A stretch of 64,000 nucleotides of DNA from Brettanomyces bruxellensis (Eukaryota; Ascomycota; Pichiomycetes; Pichiales; Pichiaceae), in contig NC_054688.1 of assembly GCF_011074885.1 (NCBI RefSeq), positions 1,240,001-1,304,000 of the forward strand, read 5' to 3'. The notes below the pieces were generated by a model. That model was not told where the DNA came from, did no database searches, and saw only the letters and a program-made list of their open reading frames with translations. The translations under genes and the position numbers were made by a program. Shown in pieces: positions 9,787-17,733 of the stretch; position 1 is the first letter of the stretch, and each line of letters opens with the position of its first letter.

Positions 9787-11078
9787 ATCACAACATGAAA
9801 AGTGGGAAAATGTAGACTGTACTAGTGTTGAATCGCTTTTAATTCTTCTTTGAGCGACTACCAGAAGAGAAGAAACAAAAATTAGGTGTGAACTGTTGAG
9901 GCGTCTAAAAGTGTGGAGAGCTGAAAATTGTTGTTCCAAGATTATGCGAGAATATGCGAAAATGTGCTTGTGGTCTGCACGGTGCAAGGATGCGTGCAAA
10001 AGTAAGGCTGGGAAAAATTGTGGCTGAGGGGATCGACGAAAATATCGGGCAGGTCAACACAGCTCAGTAAGATTAATAAGAGGAAAGACGGAAAAATAAT
10101 GAAGCGATAGATGATAAGACGATAAAATGCAAAGGAATAAAAGGATATGATAAAATGATATTATAAAATAATAGGGTGATTAAGTGATGTGCCAGAAAGA
10201 TATCACAAAACATATCCCAAAAGTTAGTATAATATAATCAAGGGACAAAATGAAGAACGAAAACAAAAGGAAAACAACAGAGTACCCCCGGGACGGCGTG
10301 TAAATTACTAGAAGGGAACAACAAAGGAGACAAGCCGAGGGATCCGCCTCCTCTTTGGATAATTTCATTTTTTTATCGTTTACATTTTTCCGTTGTGCCC
10401 CTGGGCTGCGCATGCTTTTTTCCCAATACAAGATCGGGCCTTGCGCGTTTGCGGCGGCTGGCCAATGGGATTCCGCATATAGAAGGCGGTGGGAAAGCCC
10501 AGTAAGACCAGGGAACAAGTAAGTTTTTTTTTTTTTTTTTTGTTCTTAAATAGATGGATCCGCGCGCCGAGTTGGAGCGCTTGCGGTTGGCAACATGCGG
10601 GCGCATCCCAGCGGCGCCCATTTAGCAAAGCGCAACACTAAGGCCACACTGACAATGTTCGAACAACTAGCATTTCTCCAGGAGAGCCTAACAGGGCGTG
10701 CAAATGGATCCTCGAAAGATGAGTTCAAGGCGGTAAAAGATTCAGTAAGTATGAAAGAAAAATTGCAAATTATGGGAAGTGCGCTAGCCGTCTTTTGGCA
10801 AACTTCGAAGCGGAGCGCGCGCTTGCGGGCATGCGGGTTCAAAGTCGGTGGGAAACACAATACACCAGGAAGTAAAAAATTACTTTCCCGCGGACACGAG
10901 CGCGCGCACCCGCAACGCTATATAAATAGTGGGGTGGTTCGCCCGTGAACGAAAAAAAAAATCGCGTTCTTGGTGCGCCACGTGCAATGCGCCAAATATT
11001 TTATCAAGGGACAGAATTGTATCGCGCAGACCCGAGTTGGCAAGAAATTGAAAAAAAGGGATTTTTACAAAAAAAGAC
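9787..11078. other. Divergent intergenic region between ERF2 and HMO1
   Basis: About 1.3 kb separate the two divergent genes. The ERF2 side is AT-rich. The HMO1 side (10400-10930) is unusually GC- and CpG-rich, with related GCGCTTGCGG/CATGCGGG elements near 10577-10602 and 10817-10837, a T tract at 10525-10541 and a TATA box at 10919-10928. Overlapping ORFs of about 80-117 codons occur on both strands (for example 10595-10948 plus). None has a recognisable domain, and I do not call them genes. Confidence 0.5.
10919..10928 (+). promoter_or_regulatory. TATA box of HMO1
   Basis: TATATAAATA lies about 150 bp upstream of the HMO1 ATG, in an otherwise GC-rich stretch. The position fits a yeast core promoter. 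Confidence 0.6.
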
Positions 11079-11801
11079 ATGGCGCAAAGAAATAACAACA
11101 GTGGAAACGATAATACTAACAACCAGCCAACATCAACGTCGGCATTTGTGCAGTTAATTGCATCATTATTCGAGCTTTCGAAAGCGGCAAATGAGGCATC
11201 AAAAGCTGCGGTTGACTTTTTCAACGTTGTGGACGCAAAGCCGCAGTACAGCGCACCGCCTGTTTTTGACCCAAGCTTGCTTGCGCCGCAGCCGCAGCAG
11301 CAGATGACGCAGCAGATGCAGCAGCAGATGCAGCAGCTACAGCAACAGATGCAGCAAAGGCAGCAGGATGCGCTTGTGGGATCGGCTGGCGCAGCGGGTG
11401 CGGAGCCACAACAAAAGAAAAAGAAGAAAAGAGACCCGAATGCGCCTAAAAAGCCATTGACTTCATTCTTCCTGTACTCGAACTTCATGCGGGACGTAAT
11501 CATCAAGGAGCGCATGGAGAACGGGGACGAGTCGCTTTCGCAGCCGCAGATTGCGCAGGAGACGTCGAAGCGCTGGAAGGCGCTTTCTGCGGAGGAGAAA
11601 CTCGGATGGAAGGAGTTGTACGAGGATCAGAAAAAAAGATACGAGGCAGAAATGAAGAAATACAACTTGGCTAAGGCGACGGGACAACCTTACACCGCTC
11701 CGAAGCGCAAAAACGTCATCCTTGCACCAAACTCGATCTCGAAGAAGAGATCGGGCGAGCCGGAGGGAGGCAAGAAGCACAAGAAGAAAAGACATGATTA
11801 A
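11079..11801 (+). CDS. HMO1: Hmo1-like HMG-box chromatin protein
   Basis: The 240-residue protein has an N-terminal domain (1-60), a Gln-rich linker with Met/Gln repeats (about 67-105), a Lys run, and one strong HMG box starting RDPNAPKKPLTSFFLYSNF (about residues 117-185). It ends in a very basic KKHKKKRHD tail. Hmo1 (246 residues in S. cerevisiae, also with a basic C-terminus) binds rDNA and ribosomal-protein promoters and bends DNA. Length, box sequence and basic tail favour Hmo1 over Nhp6 (too short) or Abf2 (mitochondrial, two boxes). The Gln repeat is encoded largely by CAG and may vary in length. Confidence 0.8.
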   Translation: MAQRNNNSGNDNTNNQPTSTSAFVQLIASLFELSKAANEASKAAVDFFNVVDAKPQYSAPPVFDPSLLAPQPQQQMTQQMQQQMQQLQQQMQQRQQDALVGSAGAAGAEPQQKKKKKRDPNAPKKPLTSFFLYSNFMRDVIIKERMENGDESLSQPQIAQETSKRWKALSAEEKLGWKELYEDQKKRYEAEMKKYNLAKATGQPYTAPKRKNVILAPNSISKKRSGEPEGGKKHKKKRHD

Positions 11802-12069
11802 AGAAAAAAAAAAGGAAGCAAGAGAAGGGAGGGGCATCGTGAAATTTATGTGTAAGGATGTGTACTTTAGCGGGCGGACAGTGTACTTTTATCGTATTGG
11901 CATATAACATATAACGATTTGGTTTATTCAAGGTAGGTAAGTGTACAAAAGTAGAAGGGGAACAAAGAGAAGACAAGATTATGTGTGTATGTATGTGTGT
12001 AAGGGAGCATGGCAACCGTACACCTCTAGCTTTATTTATCGAAGCAATTTTTTGGCAGCAAACGTGTGT

Positions 12070-14235
12070 CTAGGCCTTAAAGACATCTTTGAGATCAGAC
12101 TGGAGTCTAGATTTGACAGCTGTGGCATCAGGAGGCGAGCTGAGCGAATCAGAGACTGCGGTTGCAGTTATGGATGAGGGAAAAGATGTTGAATCAGAGC
12201 CATTATTGATGTGGGGTGTGTTGGCCGGCAAGTTCTGGGTTTGCTGAGGTGCTGATTGTGAAATTTTGGAGGTATCGGGGTTTAGTACACCCGAGAAGGA
12301 AGAGAATGAGTTAGCATTGGAGTTTTGCGAGGGATGACTTGGTGGGTGAGAGCCAGGATGAGTATTTAGGGTATGAATGTCTTCCAAAGGAATATCCCGA
12401 ACAGTTTCATGCTTTACGGCAACTTGAATATTTGCCGTATGAGAGTTTGCATGATGTTCGTTTTGACTTGGAGGTTCAGTACCCTTAACTTCCGTATTTG
12501 TAGTATCCCTAACTTCCGTATTTGTAGTATCCCTAATTTCCGTATTTGTAGTACCCTTTATTTCATCATTTACAGTACCATTAGTAATTGCAGCCCTTCC
12601 AATATTTCCATTACTTCCAGTACCTTGCGTACTTTCAGTTGTGGCGACTGCAGTACTTGCATCACTTCCAACATTTGCAGTACCTGCATTTGGAGTACCC
12701 TCAACTTCAACATTTGCAGTACTTCCACTATTTCCATCACCTCCTTCATTTGCAGTACTTCCAACATTTCCAACACTTCTAACATTTCCAATATTTCCAA
12801 CATTTCTAACACTTCTAACGTTTTCAATATTTCCATCATTCGTAGTACTTCCATCATTTCCAATATTTCCTTCACTTGCAGTACTTCCATCATTTCCAAT
12901 ATTTCCATCACTTGCAGCCACTCCTTCATCTCTATCACTCTCATCACCCCTCTCAGCCTCACTGTGCCTTGGACCATCCTTCCAGTACCGATCGGTCTCC
13001 GCATCATAGTGCACCGACCTCAAATGGGCATATATGCCGTGATACGACGTAAACGGCTTTCTCCTACATAGTGAACACGAGTAGCTGCCGTCCGGACTCC
13101 GACTGTAGTACGGCGTGAGCGATCCGCCGCCAATGGAGATGCCGATGGGGCGGCCACGGGAAACGGGCTGCGGACGCGCGTCGATCGACGCGTCGCTGCT
13201 CGACCTAAACGGTGCACCGGGAGTGAATGACGCGCTGATCGACCCGTTGGCCGACGCGACCGACGCGTCGGCGGCCTCTCCCACGAGCTCGTGCGGGTGT
13301 TCACTGCGTTTGTGCCAGTAGAGCTGCATATAATTATGAAAAATTTCGCCGCATGAATCGCACTTGTACTTCAGGTCACGTGTCACGGAGTAGTTGAGGG
13401 TGGACACGGACGGCAGGCGTGACTTTTTTGAGTCCGGGGCGCGGTCCGCGGTGGCGGGTGCACCGGGCTCCCGCTTAACGCCACGGGGTTCTCCACCGGG
13501 CACCCCGCGTAGCTCACTGCGGTCCCCCCGGCCGGGCTGCACGGCGGGCGACCGACTGCGGCTCTTCCTAGGCCGGCCTGGCCCCCGGTGTGGCCTACCA
13601 GGGCGGCCAGGGTGCTTCCGGGGGCGGCCCACGGCCCCACGGCGGGCCCTCCCATCAATGTCCGCCGCCCGGATCGGCTTCAAGTTGCTGTCATCCAGCT
13701 CCTTGGACGCCCCGAGCCGTTTGGCCGTCTTAGAAAGCAGATCACGGGGGATTTTGAACCTTGAAGCCAGCTGATTAAGCGTGACTTCTGGCCACGGCCT
13801 CACAAACCGCTGCTGTAACGCCCCCGTGTCACTCTCTTCGCCTTCTGAGTCCCCTGGTGCCACCTGGTCGCCTGAAATGACCGGCGACCCGTACATGGGC
13901 GTGAATCCCACTGGAATACGCCCATTGGGGGCAAAACTGCCATTTCCAGACCCAACTCCGCTGCTGCCTCCCTCACCCAACGTTATCCCTTGCACCGTAG
14001 TGGGCTCCGGCTTGGTCTTGCCCGTTTCTGCCGAAGAAACATCCTCCAAGTCCAATAGTTTGTTCAACCGCCCATATTCGCCAACTTGGTCTTTCAACTT
14101 GCTCACTTCGCCTTCAAGCGTGTACACCGACAGTAGAAGCTTCGAGATCACCTTTGCAGAGTCCAGCCCTCTGATAAATTCCTCGTCCTGCAGTTTGTCT
14201 GCTGAGTCCACCTTGAGCGAGTCAAGGATTTGCAT
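12070..14235 (-). CDS. C2H2 zinc-finger / AT-hook protein with repetitive C-terminal tail
   Basis: This encodes 721 residues. The N-terminus (1-60) is a helical, possibly coiled segment. Around 160-200 comes a conserved-looking LNQLASRFKIPRDLLSKTAK block, followed at about 205-230 by AT-hook-like GRPRK/PGRPGRP/GPGRPRK motifs. Two C2H2 fingers follow: CDSCGEIFHNYMQLYWHKRSEH type (about 287-311) and CSLCRRKPFTSYHGIYAHLRSVH type (about 382-408). Residues 430-640 are Asn/Gly/Thr-rich repeats encoded by a minisatellite. The architecture suggests a nuclear DNA-binding or chromatin protein; I do not recognise a named orthologue. The middle part (13100-13700) is much more GC-rich than the tail. Confidence 0.7.
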   Translation of the reverse strand: MQILDSLKVDSADKLQDEEFIRGLDSAKVISKLLLSVYTLEGEVSKLKDQVGEYGRLNKLLDLEDVSSAETGKTKPEPTTVQGITLGEGGSSGVGSGNGSFAPNGRIPVGFTPMYGSPVISGDQVAPGDSEGEESDTGALQQRFVRPWPEVTLNQLASRFKIPRDLLSKTAKRLGASKELDDSNLKPIRAADIDGRARRGAVGRPRKHPGRPGRPHRGPGRPRKSRSRSPAVQPGRGDRSELRGVPGGEPRGVKREPGAPATADRAPDSKKSRLPSVSTLNYSVTRDLKYKCDSCGEIFHNYMQLYWHKRSEHPHELVGEAADASVASANGSISASFTPGAPFRSSSDASIDARPQPVSRGRPIGISIGGGSLTPYYSRSPDGSYSCSLCRRKPFTSYHGIYAHLRSVHYDAETDRYWKDGPRHSEAERGDESDRDEGVAASDGNIGNDGSTASEGNIGNDGSTTNDGNIENVRSVRNVGNIGNVRSVGNVGSTANEGGDGNSGSTANVEVEGTPNAGTANVGSDASTAVATTESTQGTGSNGNIGRAAITNGTVNDEIKGTTNTEIRDTTNTEVRDTTNTEVKGTEPPSQNEHHANSHTANIQVAVKHETVRDIPLEDIHTLNTHPGSHPPSHPSQNSNANSFSSFSGVLNPDTSKISQSAPQQTQNLPANTPHINNGSDSTSFPSSITATAVSDSLSSPPDATAVKSRLQSDLKDVFKA
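12487..12558 (-). repeat. 24-bp in-frame tandem repeat in the zinc-finger gene
   Basis: Three near-identical 24-bp units (12487-12510, 12511-12534, 12535-12558) encode eight-residue TTNTEVRD/TTNTEIRD/TTNTEVKG-like repeats. The reading frame is preserved, so unit number can change without breaking the protein. Confidence 0.8.
12640..12920 (-). repeat. Degenerate 9-bp-based minisatellite encoding Asn-Gly-Ile/Val-Ser repeats
   Basis: Degenerate short units built on ATTTCCAACACTT-like sequence encode strings such as NVGNIGNV and GNIGNDGST within the C-terminal tail. The plus strand shows stop-free reading through part of this stretch purely as a consequence of the repeat. Confidence 0.7.
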
Positions 14236-14846
14236 CTTGATTTTATTTATTGTATTTAAATTATTATTTTTTTTTTTTTCACTCCTATTTTTTTCCCAAT
14301 TTCCTTTCTACCTGATCTTTCTGTTGTTCTCTTGCTCACGTGTATATGCTTTTAAGTTGCTCGTATATACGCCTATGCCTGCTTAATTTCGCCTATACTG
14401 AACAGGTACTTGGATGAAATACTAACCGTGTTATCGAAAGGAGTACAAACTAATGGAGGAAACAAGATCGAGAAAAAAAAAATAAAACCCAAGAAAAAAA
14501 CAAAACCCAGAAAAAAGTAGAATCCAAGAAAAAAAAAAAATCAATGAGAAAAAAAGGGAAATTGCACTGACAATATCAAATTATGAAGGGGGGAAAAAAT
14601 AATCTGGTAACTCCCGAATGAAAAAAATACCACTCGTTGTGTATTATTTATGTATTGCACTTGCCGCCAATAATCTCACCAGTATGGAATGAGTGCAAAG
14701 ACCGCTGCCGCTTACCTAATCCATATGAACCGATAAGAGGTGGAGTGTGGGTTTGCCAGAGAGTAAATAACGAGGTAAAACGAATAAATAGAATGAACAA
14801 AACAGACAAATAAATTAACCAAATGAATAAATAGAATGAACGAAAT

Positions 14847-14909
14847 GAACAAAACGGACAAATAAATGAACAAAACGGACAAATAAATGAACAAAACGGA
14901 CAAATAAAT
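14847..14909. repeat. 21-bp tandem repeat, three exact copies
   Basis: Three identical 21-bp units (starting GAACAAAACGGAC) lie at 14847-14867, 14868-14888 and 14889-14909, flanked on both sides by diverged copies. Confidence 0.9.
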
Positions 14910-15718
14910 TAACAAAAAGAACAAATAAAATTAATTAAATGAACAAATTAATCAACAAAACGAACAAATGAATTGGGTATGCAAACGGATAAAGTAAAAT
15001 AAAGCAAACAACGCTAAATTAATACGCTTACTAAATACCATACTTACTCCAATACACTGCTCATGTAAATCCAAAGCATAAGGACTCATCCCGTTTTCCC
15101 ACCTCTTCTCTACGGCATTTTTTGCTAATGAACAATGATAAATATTTCCATACTATCTGTTCAGGCGCTTATTTTGGGAATTTTACCAAGGCTTCTAAGA
15201 TGCAAACTTTCAATTACTATCTACCACTACATCTTTTGAATTTCTTGCTAATATCCATAGAGATTCCTCCGGATTTATTCAAAATAGTACTCTAAGAAAC
15301 AACCCTTTTCTCTTGGGTCCAGCAAAGAAAAATTATCAAGTAAGAAAAACAGATGCAAGAATGAAAATGCAAAAATGCTACGTTTTTCCTCTCTTTTTCT
15401 CTCTTCACTCTTTTTGGGATTTCAGAAAGCACTATTGTTCATTTCTATTGGTGGGGAAGCACGAAAAAATTTGTCTAAGTGAAGGACGAAATTTCATTCC
15501 ACTTACAAACCTAAACAGTAAAAGTTTAATTAACGCTTGGATAGAATTGCACGAATATTTTAGTACTGAATGTATTATTTACTACTTGGATTTTACCGCA
15601 AATTTTATTTGGCTATTATATTATGCTGGATTTTGGTATGGCATGAAAAGTCATACAGCATAAGTAGCATAAACAGCATAAGATAGCACAAGTACCATAA
15701 GTAAGATAAGATAGCAGC

Positions 15719-15806
15719 GTAAGTAAGATAAGATAGCAGCGTAAGTAGGATAAGATGGTAATGTAAGTAAGATAAGATAGTAGCGTAAGTAAGATAAGAT
15801 AACACG
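15719..15806. repeat. 22-bp tandem repeat, four copies
   Basis: Four 22-bp units begin at 15719, 15741, 15763 and 15785, each starting GTAAGTARGATAAGAT and differing mainly in the last six bases. Partial copies extend from about 15661 to 15835. Confidence 0.9.
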
Positions 15807-16100
15807 AGTGCTACAAGTACCATAGGATAGCATCAAACACCTATTTTATATGCTAATTACACAAAGTAGGTAGCACTGAAACGTATAGTGCACAACTATG
15901 GGCATTTATGTCCGTGGACGATTTTATGTAAAGTGCTTTTTTTCAGAATTTCGTTTTCGTACGCTTTAGGTAGTTAGTTATTTTCTATTTTTTTTTTTTT
16001 ATCCCTGCGAAGCTTTATACTCTGAGATCACCTGCAACACTTTATTACTTAGTACAAACGAAAAAACACGTAATATATACACAACAATTGGCAGCAGAAA

Positions 16101-17222
16101 ATGTTTAGAAGCTTGAGAGTGGCGGCGTCTTTACGAAATGCGGCAAAAAGACAAATAACGGGACTGTCTGCACATAATACAAGAAGTATAAGTTTCAGCA
16201 GTGCCAAGTTTGCAGCAGAAAAGACAACAAATGAGCAAAAGAAGGGCACATCTGAGCAGAAATCAAGCGAAAAAGATGCAGTTACAAGCGGAGAAGAGCC
16301 CTTAGAGTGGTCATTGAACAGAGTGGACAGAAAGTTGAGAAAAGCAGCAAAAGCTGCAGGTGAAAAGCTCAATGATGCATTTTTGATCAACAGGCCTGAT
16401 TTGTGGAAAGGACTTCCAGATGAGATGATCGTACGGTTACATAGGCGCAGGGTGGTGAACCTGGGTAAGAACTTCAAGCACAACAAGGACGAATTGGAGG
16501 CGCTTTTGTCAACAGCTCACGATCCTGCAGAAGCTGCATTTATTCAAAAGGTGTACTACGAACCGGAATCGCAACAGTTTGACTCTGATATCGAGACAGA
16601 CTACGAGAACTACATGACTGAGGGTGAGTTCATGGAAGATTCGTATGAGCAGAATGAGAATGACGAACTTCCAACAAAAGCTCAAGACATTCTTCGTGAT
16701 TTTCACGAGCAGCTAGACTTTAACAGAAAAGCAGCATACGAGTTACCGGCATTGGCAAAACTCAGGGAGAAATACGTCCATCCGTCCGAAACAGACAAGC
16801 CCATTGTCTTGAGATACACTTCATACTTGGGAGAGAAGAATCCAGCTTCCCGGAAAGTTGTAATGATTGTCAAAGTGAAGAACTTGCAGCTTGCTGAGTT
16901 GGAATCTCACAAATTAAAGCTTCTTGCTGGCCCGAGGTACGATTACACAACAGATATTCTTCGAATTAGCTCCGACGGGTTTTTGGAACCTGCACAGAAC
17001 GCTTCGTACCTCTCGGATATCCTAAACAACTTGATTTCGGAGTCGAAAGCCGATCCTCAAGAGTTTGCAGATGTTCCTTTGGATACAAGGCCTGTGGACA
17101 AGAGAAATAAGAAAAAGCAGCACAGAAACAAAAAGCAGTACAAATTCCCGGAGCAGTGGGAAAGACCAATACACCCGGAGGACCGGAGGGTCGAATTGAA
17201 GACCTTACTGCCTTTTGAGTGA
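16101..17222 (+). CDS. RSM24: Mitochondrial small-subunit ribosomal protein mS35 (Rsm24)
   Basis: The 373-residue protein begins with an Arg/Ser/Ala-rich presequence (about 1-35) suited to mitochondrial import. The body includes KGLPDEMIVRLHRRRVVNLG, and a conserved C-terminal domain contains YTSYLGEKNPASRKVVMIVK and KLLAGPRYDYTTDILRISSD (about 235-300). It ends in a Lys-rich segment. This is the mS35/Rsm24 family of the mitoribosomal small subunit. It is slightly longer than the S. cerevisiae protein (319). There is a single uninterrupted exon, and a T tract near 15985-16000 precedes the gene. Confidence 0.85.
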   Translation: MFRSLRVAASLRNAAKRQITGLSAHNTRSISFSSAKFAAEKTTNEQKKGTSEQKSSEKDAVTSGEEPLEWSLNRVDRKLRKAAKAAGEKLNDAFLINRPDLWKGLPDEMIVRLHRRRVVNLGKNFKHNKDELEALLSTAHDPAEAAFIQKVYYEPESQQFDSDIETDYENYMTEGEFMEDSYEQNENDELPTKAQDILRDFHEQLDFNRKAAYELPALAKLREKYVHPSETDKPIVLRYTSYLGEKNPASRKVVMIVKVKNLQLAELESHKLKLLAGPRYDYTTDILRISSDGFLEPAQNASYLSDILNNLISESKADPQEFADVPLDTRPVDKRNKKKQHRNKKQYKFPEQWERPIHPEDRRVELKTLLPFE

Positions 17223-17733
17223 CTGTAATAGTTCAACTGACTGTACATAGATTATTCGACAAGTAAATATATTTAATATGACGCAGGGCCATCGCGCGTG
17301 CGCATCCGTACACCAGATATACGTATATGTATGCTTTTAGGAGGGAATTTTTAGGCTGAGCAGAGGTTTGTATGCTGATATTTGTTTGTGTGTGTGTGTG
17401 GAGCAAATTGGCTGATTGTACTTTTATTCATTTCGTGGAGTATTCATTATGGGGTGGTTTATATGGAATTTAGAGAGAGACAGGATTGGAGAGAAAGACG
17501 CGAGGTGTGCAATTATGATATGGAGTATTTTTTTTTTATTTTTTTTATTTTAATTATTTTAATTATTTCAATTATTTTAATTATTTTTTTATTTTTCTCG
17601 AGTAAGCTTTTTTTTTCTATTTCCATTTATCTCGTTTTATTTATCTATCAGTAATATTTTTCAGCCGACGACCAAGCGACAACACGCAGAAAAACATATA
17701 TTTGCAAGCAAACCGGCGATATCTATATGCACC
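17223..17733. other. Intergenic between RSM24 and NGG1
   Basis: This stretch holds the RSM24 3' flank and the NGG1 promoter. It contains a T-rich repeat based on TTTTAATTATT (about 17530-17600). No gene was seen. Confidence 0.55.

Larger units (their letters stand above)
14236..16100. other. Divergent intergenic region rich in simple and tandem repeats
   Basis: About 1.9 kb lies between the zinc-finger gene and RSM24. It holds A-rich repeats (14467-14565), a 21-bp tandem repeat (14847-14909, within a degenerate AACAAA/AATAAA field 14770-14970) and a 22-bp tandem repeat (15719-15806). A 116-codon frame at 15313-15663 has no recognisable domain and is probably chance. No tRNA or other RNA gene was recognised. 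Confidence 0.5.

Noticed and set aside
9787..9999. 71-residue N-terminal extension of ERF2
   Set aside because: It has no similarity to the family and falls in the promoter region; the internal ATG at 9786 gives a normal Erf2 length.
10595..10948. 117-codon ORF and overlapping opposite-strand ORFs upstream of HMO1
   Set aside because: High GC content keeps several frames open at once, and none has recognisable motifs.
15313..15663. 116-codon ORF
   Set aside because: It has no domain, starts in AT-rich repeat-flanked DNA and shows no splice or promoter context.
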